DNA from: JAZKBN01 sp040388605
GTDB lineage: Bacteria > Bacteroidota > Bacteroidia > Cytophagales > Flexibacteraceae
NCBI GenBank assembly: GCA_040388605.1
Contig: JAZKBN010000086.1
Location: forward strand, 1 to 38,618
Direction: 5' to 3'
DNA: 38,618 nucleotides
Positions 1 through 8,386 of this stretch are shown in pieces. The translations under genes and the position numbers were made by a program. The notes below the pieces were generated by a model that was not told the DNA's origin, did not search any database, and was given only the letters and a program-made list of their open reading frames with translations. Within the stretch, counting starts at the first letter, position 1; every line of letters begins with the position of its first letter.

Positions 1-53
1 ATAACCCAAGATACAGCTTAACTAAAACCACTTACACAAAATAACTCACAAGC

Positions 54-1484
54 TCAATTTTTTTTCGCTAAGATCTTAAGATCCTCTGACTTAAGAGGAA
101 GTGCTCCCCGGATATCATCGTAATCTAAATCAGGGTCTTTTATTAACCAATCTTCAAAGACCGAAATAACTTTGTAAAATATTTCCCTTTCATCTTTGGA
201 ACAATATTCAATAATACTTTCAGGCCTGCTTGGCCAATTATCAGTATGCCCGCCAGCCATAAAAAACTGGTTTGAAAAAAGATTAAGTGGTTGGGAATCT
301 ATTTCCTTTCCATCCTTGCCTATACTCTTCACTGTATTAAGTCGTCCGAACATAAGCAGGTTGTAGGTTTCTCGCACTGTAAACTTTAATAAAATATACA
401 TTCCTATTGCAATAATACGGCCTGCCAGGTTTTTGCAGAATACAGTCATAGTGTCAGGTTTAAACGCGTACATTTTTTTTTCCGTCGCAGTTGGAGTCAA
501 AGGAATAACAGACGTGAACCCGCCAATAAGACCGAAATCTTGCAAAAGACTCTTGGTTTCATTCAATGCATTATTAAATCCAGGGTCTTGAGTTTTATAA
601 TCGGGATCCCCCTTTTTATATACAAACATTCTGCAGCAGCTATCTAATACCTTAAACGCATTATCCTCCAATTTACGCTTCCTAATTATACCTTCGCTTT
701 CAAACAACAGTTTCTGATAATAGTCCTTCAACGGTAATTTATATGTATCTGACTTTTCGCTCCACTTTGTATTATCAATGTAAGGGAATTTTGCCAGTGC
801 AGTATAGATAGTCTCCCTTATTTTATCTTTATCCGTCTCATGGTTTAATTGCGGAAACAGGTTACCCAACTTCCAAGTATCGCCGTTAAGCACTGTTTCA
901 AATTCCTTCCAACCGGATATCTTACTCATCTTGTCCTTTATTAAATCCCTTTGATCACGATCAAGATTTGAACACATAAAATCAGACCAATCCTTAAGCG
1001 CCTCCTCAAACCCTATTTCATCATTATCAATAAAAGGCATTAACTCCTCAACAAAAGGAAGTAATTGGTCATCAGATTTAATATCCTTATCAATAATATA
1101 AAAAATAATCCCCATCCTGTGCAGGCGATGAGCCGTAACATTCATAAGCTCTTTAGTGCCGAAATTATTTGAAATAATAATATTTCTTGTTTTTATATCA
1201 CGATTATGAGATGCGATTACAATATGTAGCCCACCATTATTAGCATTCCGGTTTTGATCGTTGTTCTTTACATAATCAGCATGCAGTTCCCCAAATTTGA
1301 AATCAGTAATTACAAAATCAAAAGATTTCTCTGAGTTTATAATTTCAGCCTCCGCCTGATTCCAAAATTCAAACTCTGTAATCGTGTACTGATCCGAGTT
1401 TAAATACTTAGAAACTAGATTTTTAATATTTTCTAAATGAGTCGATACATCATCGGCTATCAGAATTTTTATTTGCTCAGGCAT
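54..1484 (-). CDS. Response-regulator-like protein: N-terminal receiver domain plus long C-terminal region of unknown function
   Basis: The N-terminus reads like a CheY-type receiver. It has an IKILIADD acidic pair, a putative phospho-acceptor Asp in FVITDF, a Ser in IVIASHN, and a Lys in YIIDKD at the usual positions. The segment between the second and third of these is longer than normal. The remaining ~330 residues match no output domain I recognise, and I see no DNA-binding helix-turn-helix. The frame is open upstream to 1628, but the ATG at 1484 gives a normal receiver start; ATGs at 1529 and 1520 are alternatives. It lies 109 bp downstream of the HATPase gene on the same strand, so the pair looks like a two-component or phospho-signalling unit attached to the ABC operon. 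Base composition is AT-rich compared with the replication and restriction blocks. The receiver call is fairly firm; the role is inferred. Confidence 0.72.
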   Translation of the reverse strand: MPEQIKILIADDVSTHLENIKNLVSKYLNSDQYTITEFEFWNQAEAEIINSEKSFDFVITDFKFGELHADYVKNNDQNRNANNGGLHIVIASHNRDIKTRNIIISNNFGTKELMNVTAHRLHRMGIIFYIIDKDIKSDDQLLPFVEELMPFIDNDEIGFEEALKDWSDFMCSNLDRDQRDLIKDKMSKISGWKEFETVLNGDTWKLGNLFPQLNHETDKDKIRETIYTALAKFPYIDNTKWSEKSDTYKLPLKDYYQKLLFESEGIIRKRKLEDNAFKVLDSCCRMFVYKKGDPDYKTQDPGFNNALNETKSLLQDFGLIGGFTSVIPLTPTATEKKMYAFKPDTMTVFCKNLAGRIIAIGMYILLKFTVRETYNLLMFGRLNTVKSIGKDGKEIDSQPLNLFSNQFFMAGGHTDNWPSRPESIIEYCSKDEREIFYKVISVFEDWLIKDPDLDYDDIRGALPLKSEDLKILAKKN

Positions 1485-1593
1485 AAAATAACCATTTGTT
1501 TTTTCGTACAAGCCGATCATATCGGCCATATAAATATTAATACGCAAGCAATATATGAAAAAATCATATTGTACAATAAAGTAGTGTCTTTTT

Positions 1594-4020
1594 TTACATG
1601 AAAAACACTCTATTTGCCCTAAATGCATTAAAATCCATGTTTTTCATTTGGACGCACACTGTAGTCACTGGGAATTCACCTTCCCAGTTGCTGTCGGCTT
1701 TAAGCTTATATCCAAGAGCATTACAATATTTCCAAATTAACTCTAGGCCAAGGCTATTACTTGCACTTCTATCCCATTTCTTAGTGTTGTTCAAAGCTGC
1801 AACCAATATCATATTCATCCTGGCATGGTTGATTACAGTTAATTTTACACCATTAGCAGGGTCAATGTCGGTGTTTTCCAAAATAATTTTAACAGGTTTA
1901 CTATATGGATATCCTGGCACTGTACCGTCCGGCTTCAGTTCGAAAGCATTTTTAACAGCGTTTATAATTATATCCTTAAAGATTATTTGCAATACAATTT
2001 TCAGACCATACACAGGATGAGTTGCATTGTTAGTAATTTCAAACAGCTCCTTATTAACAATCTTTTCTTTTAATAATCCTATTATAGTATGGCTTACTTT
2101 TAAAACCTGACCTTTGGTTTCCACTAAATCGTACTCAATAATTTCTATAACATGTTCTATCATATTGTTAAAAACAATATGATCACTGTTCTTTTCATAC
2201 TCCCTTAAATCGCAGTCTGGGTTGAACCAAAAGTCCGCAAGCATCATGTATTCCTTCAGTTCTGCTAATCCATTTTTAGCACCGACGAAATTCTCTTTTT
2301 TAATTAAGCCCTGAACCAAGTTGATATACTCTTTTGTGTCATGTCTTAGTGAAAAAATACTGTCACTTCTTTCTTTTGCTACAATAGATTCCTTAACATA
2401 ATTATCATAAAATCCCGAATCTATAACTTCACGTGATATTTTACTGTAAAAAAGCTGGTTCAGTTTAAATCCTTCCACTGTTTCCATGGTCTCATGCTTA
2501 AGAACATAGTTAGCATCTAAAAAAGCTTTATTAGCCCAAATTGGCTCAATAAACGCCATCATAAGTACTATTTTATTATGGCATTTACTGTCCCAAAGGT
2601 GCTTATAATTTTCAGATTTCACGGTATATGTATCAGATTCCAATACCGGGAAAACAAAATAGTCGAAAACAAGGGGATTTTTGCGCAAAAATGTAAGTAC
2701 ATAACCGGCTATAATAGGGAACCTTGAGTATGCGTGCAAAACCGAAAGCATATGTACAGCACTATAACGGTGGTTTTTAATGTAATTTGCACTTCCAATA
2801 GTATCAGCTGATTTATTAATAGCTTTGCCTAACAAAGCCAAAATACATTTTGTAAAAGCGGAATGAATTTTTTCTTTATCTAATCCGGAAACAACCTGTA
2901 TGGCGAGGTCATCTGCTCCTTTACTTTTTCTTTCAGGCACATATTTATCTATTTCTTTTAAATCCGATAAATATTGAAAATCATCCGGAAGTATTTGATC
3001 AATTTCATGAGCCGAAAATATATCGTGGCAAAATGAAAAGAACTGGATGAAATTAATGGCAACAATACGGCATTCATTAGGTTCGGTGTCAATTGCGCTT
3101 AAACCAAGATGCCTCCACTCTGTTTCAATATCAAAAATCGAGTCTGTATAGTATAAATCGCTGTCTTCAAAATTTTTATCCCATGCTGCTTTACACTCTG
3201 AGTACTTGTCATCGTTTAATATCCTCAGTAGATCATTTTCCGGTAAATCCGGTGCTTGATTAAGTACCTCTTCATTAAAAAACCAAGCTGTTCCGTTGGC
3301 GGGGAATTCCTTCCGTATGCCGGCACCTGAAGGAGGTTCATTATAGTTTAATGGATCTTTCACAGGGTCTAGCCATATTGCGCATCGTGAAAGAAAGCGC
3401 CAGGCATAGTTGAAAAAAATCACTTCTCCAGCCAAGCATATCAGGTAATTTATATTCTGCTCTTTTATCAGTTTCTGTTCAAATTTCGGCCGTTCGAACG
3501 AGTTTGTCCATGTATTAGGAGGCAGATTTTGAAAATACTTAGGATATTTTAATATACTATGCGCATTAAATGATTTATTAATAGCAGTGCTATGTATTAT
3601 TCCTTGCATTAAATGGTTAAGCAAATCGGGCTCCTGCGTATTTACCTCCGAAAAGTTCCAAGCTATATTGATTGGATGTTTAATTTCAGGATCGTTTTCA
3701 TAATTATTCTGTGTGGAGATGCCAATGCTTTTGCTAATGTCACGAGCATAAATCATTGCGCCACCAACTATACCGGTATGTGCGTTAAATCTATCTACAA
3801 CCTCTTGCTTTTTCGCATAAACATTGGGCCCGGCGCTCTCAATTTGATCAAATTCCTTGATAAATTTGAAAAAATCACGAAGGTATTGATCTATTATTTT
3901 CCGAACAATTGTGTCTTTTCCACCATTTTCATCCTCAATGCCTACATCTTCTCTGTCATCAACTGGTTTTGCACCTAAGCTGTTGTCGTCTTCATTCATG
4001 CTTTTTGCTTTCAATGCCAT
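1594..4020 (-). CDS. Large histidine-kinase-like protein with C-terminal HATPase domain
   Basis: This 808-residue protein has no signal peptide or obvious membrane segment. The first ~550 residues are an alpha-rich region I do not recognise. Around residues 555-570 the sequence SLRHDTKEYI resembles a phospho-acceptor H box, with H560 as the candidate. A HATPase-like C-terminus follows: an N-box-like DIIINAVKNAF near residue 685 and a G2-box-like NSLGLELIWKYCNALG near 757. The usual DxGxG box between them is replaced by VINHARM, so ATP binding may be atypical or lost. The start lies 18 bp after the ABC ATPase stop, which suggests co-transcription with the transporter. The receiver gene follows and is the likely phospho-partner. 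I infer a cytosolic sensor kinase or pseudokinase; the input signal is unknown. Confidence 0.7.
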   Translation of the reverse strand: MALKAKSMNEDDNSLGAKPVDDREDVGIEDENGGKDTIVRKIIDQYLRDFFKFIKEFDQIESAGPNVYAKKQEVVDRFNAHTGIVGGAMIYARDISKSIGISTQNNYENDPEIKHPINIAWNFSEVNTQEPDLLNHLMQGIIHSTAINKSFNAHSILKYPKYFQNLPPNTWTNSFERPKFEQKLIKEQNINYLICLAGEVIFFNYAWRFLSRCAIWLDPVKDPLNYNEPPSGAGIRKEFPANGTAWFFNEEVLNQAPDLPENDLLRILNDDKYSECKAAWDKNFEDSDLYYTDSIFDIETEWRHLGLSAIDTEPNECRIVAINFIQFFSFCHDIFSAHEIDQILPDDFQYLSDLKEIDKYVPERKSKGADDLAIQVVSGLDKEKIHSAFTKCILALLGKAINKSADTIGSANYIKNHRYSAVHMLSVLHAYSRFPIIAGYVLTFLRKNPLVFDYFVFPVLESDTYTVKSENYKHLWDSKCHNKIVLMMAFIEPIWANKAFLDANYVLKHETMETVEGFKLNQLFYSKISREVIDSGFYDNYVKESIVAKERSDSIFSLRHDTKEYINLVQGLIKKENFVGAKNGLAELKEYMMLADFWFNPDCDLREYEKNSDHIVFNNMIEHVIEIIEYDLVETKGQVLKVSHTIIGLLKEKIVNKELFEITNNATHPVYGLKIVLQIIFKDIIINAVKNAFELKPDGTVPGYPYSKPVKIILENTDIDPANGVKLTVINHARMNMILVAALNNTKKWDRSASNSLGLELIWKYCNALGYKLKADSNWEGEFPVTTVCVQMKNMDFNAFRANRVFFM

Positions 4021-4038
4021 AATAGATAGATCTATTTT

Positions 4039-4788
4039 TCATCCAAGACTACCTCCTGCAATTATCTCCATGGCGGCATGTGTAAAACTGCCTGTATTAA
4101 AAATTTCAGGTCCTCGGTCTGCCGGTAAATCTACTATAAAATCCTTTTGTATTTGCGCAGGATTTGCGCTCAATAATAATATTCTGTCCGACATGAAAAT
4201 TGTTTCTTCATAGTCATGGCTGATGCAAACTGCTGTTATGCCCTGCTCTTTAATATGCCTGCGCAAAACATTCATTATATGCCTCCGCAAGCGCCTTTCA
4301 ACCGATATTAGCCCTTCATCAAGCAACAATATATCGCTGTGGGTTGCAATGCAACGGGCCAATGCCGTCCGCCGTTCCATACCGCCGGATAGCTGTCTGG
4401 GGTATTTGTTTGCTGCACCCTCAAGCTCAACTAAACCAAGTGCCCTTTCTTTTGATAACCCGTATTTCTTATCAAAAAACTTTAGCGACTCCGTATTCCA
4501 AAGCTCAATATTCTGGGCAACTGTTTTCCATGGTAACAATTCGTTCATCTGCGGGGTGTAAGCAAGGGGCAGGCTGTATTCCACAGCATTTATGCCCTTT
4601 ATGCGCACGGCACCCGTATTAGGCCTGTACATGCCCAAGATCGTTTTTAAAATGCTTGATTTACCGCAACCCGATGGCCCAAAAAGTGTAACTATCTGTC
4701 CTTTAATAACATCTAAATTGAAATTTTTAATGATGGTACTCTGGCCAAAACGCAGTTCGAGATTAGTTATTGATATTATATTTTCCAT
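4039..4788 (-). CDS. ABC transporter ATP-binding protein, SsuB/TauB/NrtD-like
   Basis: This is the nucleotide-binding subunit expected to power the permease encoded just upstream. The ATG at 4788 begins MENIISITNLEL, 4 bp after the permease stop; the frame extends to 4851 but that would overlap the permease. Visible motifs are Walker A GPSGCGKSS, a Q-loop in YTPQMNELLPW, the signature LSGGMERR, Walker B DILLLDE and the switch His in CISHD. The residues after Walker B are unusual: GLISVERRLR stands where the family normally has P-x-x-ALD, so the D-loop is atypical although the catalytic Glu is kept. The family imports sulfonates, taurine, nitrate, bicarbonate or thiamine precursors; the substrate cannot be chosen here. 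The ABC ATPase call is firm. Confidence 0.93.
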   Translation of the reverse strand: MENIISITNLELRFGQSTIIKNFNLDVIKGQIVTLFGPSGCGKSSILKTILGMYRPNTGAVRIKGINAVEYSLPLAYTPQMNELLPWKTVAQNIELWNTESLKFFDKKYGLSKERALGLVELEGAANKYPRQLSGGMERRTALARCIATHSDILLLDEGLISVERRLRRHIMNVLRRHIKEQGITAVCISHDYEETIFMSDRILLLSANPAQIQKDFIVDLPADRGPEIFNTGSFTHAAMEIIAGGSLG

Positions 4789-4792
4789 ACTG

Positions 4793-5536
4793 CTACCAGT
4801 TAAATAGTTTTTTGTGCGTAAAAACCATAAGCCTGTCTGATATAAGACCAATAAGGCCGATTACAATTACATACGCAAAAATTTTATCGGTAGCCAGGTA
4901 GCGTTGCGATCTTATTATGGCATACCCCAAACCATGTTCGGCACCAAGCAATTCGGCAATAATTAGGTAAGTCCAGGCCCAGCCGAAGCAAATGCGGGCA
5001 TTGTCGAAAATATATGGAGCGCTGCCTGGTATTATTACCTTCGATACCACTTTTACCCGGCTCCACTTAAGCGCAGCCGGAAACGACTCGTATTGATTTT
5101 TAAGCAATACCGTTGAATCGTAAAACATGGGTACCATTTGAGCGAAGGTTCCAAGGAAAACAATTATTATTTTACCCGAATCGTCAATACCGAACCAAAG
5201 TATTGTGAGCGGAACGAATACAGTTATTGGCAGGTACCGGAAAAACTCTATAGGTATAAATATTACCTTCTTCAGGTGTTTATTAATAAGTGTAAGCATT
5301 ACCAGCGGGTATGATACAGCTATTGAAAGTACAAACGCGGTAAAAACCCGGTAAAAGCTTGCAAACACATCCTGCCCGAATTCGGGTGTGCTTAAAAGAT
5401 TAAGCAATGCCCGAAATACATGCTGCGGCTTTGGAAAAAAGAGTTCCGGTATATTTCCTTTATAAGTAATACCGGCCCATAGTGCGAGCAAAGCCAGCAT
5501 GGTGAGCAATGTAGTTGCAAAAGATTTCAAATTCAT
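4793..5536 (-). CDS. ABC transporter permease, SsuC/TauC/NrtB-like
   Basis: This 247-residue inner-membrane subunit starts with a hydrophobic helix (residues ~7-25) and has about six membrane segments. The cytoplasmic coupling (EAA-like) loop is visible as FPAALKWSRVKVVSKVIIPGSAPYIF, in a diverged form. The length and the C-terminal pattern (LLGAEHGLGYAI, then a final helix) fit the BPD_transp_1 permeases of the sulfonate/nitrate/taurine group. It should form a homodimer with the ATPase gene directly downstream and receive substrate from the lipoprotein gene upstream, 82 bp away. All run on the same strand, so one transcript is likely. Confidence 0.92.
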   Translation of the reverse strand: MNLKSFATTLLTMLALLALWAGITYKGNIPELFFPKPQHVFRALLNLLSTPEFGQDVFASFYRVFTAFVLSIAVSYPLVMLTLINKHLKKVIFIPIEFFRYLPITVFVPLTILWFGIDDSGKIIIVFLGTFAQMVPMFYDSTVLLKNQYESFPAALKWSRVKVVSKVIIPGSAPYIFDNARICFGWAWTYLIIAELLGAEHGLGYAIIRSQRYLATDKIFAYVIVIGLIGLISDRLMVFTHKKLFNW

Positions 5537-5618
5537 GAATGCAGCTTACTATGCACCGGCTGTTAAGCACCGCACACTTTTTAAATCTGATATTTTGGTT
5601 ATTTTCGCTTTTTAAGGA

Positions 5619-6596
5619 TCAGGGCTTCACAAACCGTTCGTCCTGCAAAAGCTTTACATCAAAATTCTTCTTTACGAAACCGTTGTCTTTCCAGAAAATA
5701 TTAATGTTTGATAGTAATAATGAAATGTTTTCAGGCTTGGTGGTATCGTAAGCAGCCAAGTTTTCGGCCTGTGTAAGAATATGTATCGATGAAAGCACGC
5801 CCTCGAGCTCTTCAGGCTTAATGTTCATTCGACGTGCTATAATAGCTGCGCCCTCATCATGGTGGGCATAGTAATAGTCGACCGATTTAAACCACGCTCT
5901 TGTAAAGCGTACAAATACATCTTTCCTTTCATCAAGGGCTTTCTTATTCGCAATCAGAAGACCCGGGATAAGATTGGGATAAGTTGCTGTTGAAACAAGC
6001 ACATGCAGGTTGGTATTGCTTTTAGATTGTGTAAGCCAAGGATCGAAAGTTACTGCTGCGTCAACCTGCTCAGCAAGAATTGCATTACCGGCAATCTGGG
6101 CATCGGATACGGGTTTCAACTTTACGCTGTCGGCAGGTATGTTATTCTGTTTTAGCAAGTAGCGCAAAAAGAAATCGCTTGGCGATGCTTCGCCATAAGA
6201 AACTGTTTTGCCCACAAGGTCGTGCAGGGTTTTAATATTGGCTTTAGCTACAATACCATCACCGCCTCGGGAGAAATCTTCAACAGCAAAAATTGTTGCA
6301 TCAAAGTTATTCTCGCGGTAAATAAGCAGCTGATCGAGGGTGTTACCCATATCGACATCAATCTGCCCGGATACTAATGCCGACCTTTTGGTATCGAAAT
6401 TTTCAATGGTGCGTAATTTAAGATCGATACCTTCTTCCTTGAAGAACCCTTTTTCTTCGCCAATAAAAACGGGGCCTATTCCAGGCCAGGAGTGGATGCC
6501 CACTACTAAGGTGTTATTATTGTTGTTAGGCCCTTTGTTGCAGGCGCTGAAGAATATAAAGATTGCAATACTTATAACCAGCTGAATTCTTCTCAT
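5619..6596 (-). CDS. ABC transporter substrate-binding lipoprotein, NMT1/SsuA-like
   Basis: The 325-residue product begins with a short basic and hydrophobic leader ending in the lipobox FFSAC, with Cys19 as the lipidation site, so it should be anchored in the periplasm. The mature part has the periplasmic binding fold of the NMT1/SsuA/ThiY group: LVVGIHSWPGIGPVFIGEEKG at its start, a GKTVSYGEASPSDFF loop, and a VDAAVTFDPW segment typical of this family. Candidate ligands are sulfonates, nitrate, aliphatic amines or pyrimidines; the sequence does not decide. Its ATG overlaps the stop of the upstream gene by four bases (ATGA), so the two are translationally coupled. Permease and ATPase follow. 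Confidence 0.9.
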   Translation of the reverse strand: MRRIQLVISIAIFIFFSACNKGPNNNNNTLVVGIHSWPGIGPVFIGEEKGFFKEEGIDLKLRTIENFDTKRSALVSGQIDVDMGNTLDQLLIYRENNFDATIFAVEDFSRGGDGIVAKANIKTLHDLVGKTVSYGEASPSDFFLRYLLKQNNIPADSVKLKPVSDAQIAGNAILAEQVDAAVTFDPWLTQSKSNTNLHVLVSTATYPNLIPGLLIANKKALDERKDVFVRFTRAWFKSVDYYYAHHDEGAAIIARRMNIKPEELEGVLSSIHILTQAENLAAYDTTKPENISLLLSNINIFWKDNGFVKKNFDVKLLQDERFVKP

Positions 6597-7318
6597 TTCT
6601 TGTCTTCCATTATAAGCCTGTTCACTTCGTCTATGTCATAAAACACACTAAGCGTTTCAGACTGTTTTAATGTGCTTTGGTTGTGGTCCGTATTAAATTT
6701 AATCATCCGGAAATGTACATATGGCAGTTCCAGCGTGTGGTTTAACCTGTACTCGCTGTTTACGTTGGCACATAAGAAGGTGCCGTCGGCTTTAATCCAA
6801 CGCATGCGGAAAAAGCTTTGTATGCAACCCGGTCCGGCTGGATAGAAGCTCTCAATACAACTAGGCTCAAGGTCGGTTACACCTGTAAAATCTATTTGTG
6901 CATCCAGCACTTCAAATTCACCTTCAAGGTGTCCGTTTTCGCGTTTAATACGATGCTCGCTATTCATATAGCCCCCATTGTCGAAGCTGAACCTGCGGAT
7001 ATAGGAATAACCGTCAGATATTTTAAAGAGATCTGTTGCCCCGTTTTGGTAGGTACTGTAAGTTGGGTAGCCCATAAGTGCTATGGGGCTCAACAATGTC
7101 ATTGGAAAATGTACCAGGCCTTCGGTCGATTTAAGTTCGGTATCGAGAAATCCTTCATAAGGCTTTCCGCTGCCCGAACCATACAAATTAAATGCACGGT
7201 TATTGAAATTACCATATAACCTGGTATGGTGCCACATTTCGTAAGGGGTAAGACTTTCGGGCTGTAGTACGTCAGTCGGAATTGTAGCCGATTGACCTAA
7301 AATTGAATTGATTGCCAT
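6593..7318 (-). CDS. Unknown cytosolic protein, first gene of the ABC/kinase operon
   Basis: I do not recognise this 241-residue protein. It has no signal peptide or membrane helix and is rich in aromatic residues and predicted beta structure (for example LTPYEMWHHTRLYGNF near the N-terminus). It could be a lipocalin-like or other beta-barrel ligand-binding protein, but that is only an impression. The frame opens at a TTG at 7342, but that codon lies inside the -7 promoter box at 7340-7347, so the ATG at 7318 is the better start. It overlaps the lipoprotein gene by ATGA. Its place at the head of the operon suggests an enzyme or sensor acting on the transported compound. Confidence 0.75.
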   Translation of the reverse strand: MAINSILGQSATIPTDVLQPESLTPYEMWHHTRLYGNFNNRAFNLYGSGSGKPYEGFLDTELKSTEGLVHFPMTLLSPIALMGYPTYSTYQNGATDLFKISDGYSYIRRFSFDNGGYMNSEHRIKRENGHLEGEFEVLDAQIDFTGVTDLEPSCIESFYPAGPGCIQSFFRMRWIKADGTFLCANVNSEYRLNHTLELPYVHFRMIKFNTDHNQSTLKQSETLSVFYDIDEVNRLIMEDKK

Positions 7319-7339
7319 CTTAAATATTGTTAACTGATT

Positions 7340-7347
7340 CAAAGGTA
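7340..7347 (-). promoter_or_regulatory. Bacteroidota -7 box for the ABC/kinase operon
   Basis: The minus strand reads TACCTTTG, an exact match to the Bacteroidota sigma-ABfr -7 consensus TAnnTTTG. Transcription would begin near 7333, leaving a leader of about 15 bases before the ATG at 7318. I see no clear -33 TTTG at the usual distance. The box overlaps the TTG that would otherwise extend the first gene. Confidence 0.6.
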
Positions 7348-7484
7348 TACTTCCGTACGATTACCTGAAGTTATTTAGAAAAATATTTTGCTCGGACACC
7401 GCGTACAGCGGCTATAGCCTCGCCTTTATATTTACCCCAACTAATTGTACTCTTAAGATTTTACAGGGCAGTAAGTACCGAAAG

Positions 7485-8384
7485 TTAAATGCTTCTTACC
7501 CCCCCATACCTAACCTCCTTGCTTCCAGCCCTGAGCGTTGCCGAAATATAATTATTCCCTTTGAATATTTTAATCACATCAGGTATATCTTCTGCGGGGT
7601 CTGCTCCTTTTTCCTTCCAGCTATAAGTCACTGACTCCCCGTTTTGTAAAACAATCTCCAAAGAATCGGCTTTTTCATCATCCATGTAGTCCAGAATTTC
7701 CTGCTCATTTTCAGTAAGAAAGCCACGCGGTTTATTTAATTCATACATCCTTTGTACCACCTCAAATGCCAGCGTACTAAAATCGATCTGCATAACAACC
7801 GGCGCGTCTTTCAGATGAGGCGATATTGTATTTCTTTCCCTGTTGACTACGCTTATACCCTCCCCTGTAGGGTAAACAAGTATATCAATCTGCGACTTGA
7901 ACTGTATTGATATCAGGAACAAATGGCCCATTGTACCCCCGGCCTGAACTGCGGGCAAATAGTTTTCAAGCGGTATGTCTTCTGCTGAATTCGCATCTTT
8001 AGCGTTCGCCTGTATGTATTCGTCTTTGGAAAGCGCCCTGAAAAAGTCTTCCCGCAGTCTGAGCACAATATTATTGCGAACATTAAAGAGCCTCAGGCAA
8101 TACACTATCCTAATCCACAGGTACTCAGGTATGGTGAGTATTACCCGCTCCCTGTCTTTATCTCCAGGCGGCTCAGGGTATTCAATAATTCCTTCAGCCT
8201 TCCATAAATTAAACACCCGGGATGTAACCCCTGTAAACCTGAGCGGAATAAGGCGCTGCTTCAAAACCCGGTGCATATTTATAATGAGCTCTGCGGCAGA
8301 CTGCCGGTTAATTTCTGCGGCACCTTGTGCAGCCTGCCCGCCAGCAGGCTGCTTTGCTTTTTTATCTCTCTTTTGCTTAGCCAT
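7485..8384 (-). CDS. MerR-like helix-turn-helix protein of unknown role
   Basis: The N-terminal ~28 residues are basic and Ala/Gly/Gln-rich, probably a flexible tail. Residues ~40-110 resemble a MerR-type winged helix: a recognition-like segment TGVTSRVFNLWKAEGII, a wing region, then LTIPEYLWIRIVYCLRLFNV, which aligns with the MerR second helix pair. The rest (~190 residues) is unrecognised and is probably a ligand or partner domain. The ATG follows the stop of the upstream RHH/coiled-coil gene by 2 bp, so the two form an operon. They sit beside the replication origin and may be plasmid regulators. The DNA-binding call is moderate; the function is unknown. Confidence 0.6.
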   Translation of the reverse strand: MAKQKRDKKAKQPAGGQAAQGAAEINRQSAAELIINMHRVLKQRLIPLRFTGVTSRVFNLWKAEGIIEYPEPPGDKDRERVILTIPEYLWIRIVYCLRLFNVRNNIVLRLREDFFRALSKDEYIQANAKDANSAEDIPLENYLPAVQAGGTMGHLFLISIQFKSQIDILVYPTGEGISVVNRERNTISPHLKDAPVVMQIDFSTLAFEVVQRMYELNKPRGFLTENEQEILDYMDDEKADSLEIVLQNGESVTYSWKEKGADPAEDIPDVIKIFKGNNYISATLRAGSKEVRYGGVRSI

Positions 8385-8386
8385 AA

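Noticed and set aside
7342..7342. TTG start of the 249-residue version of the first operon gene
   Set aside because: The TTG is part of the exact -7 box TACCTTTG; the ATG at 7318 is a better start. The same argument applies at 9007 and 16117.
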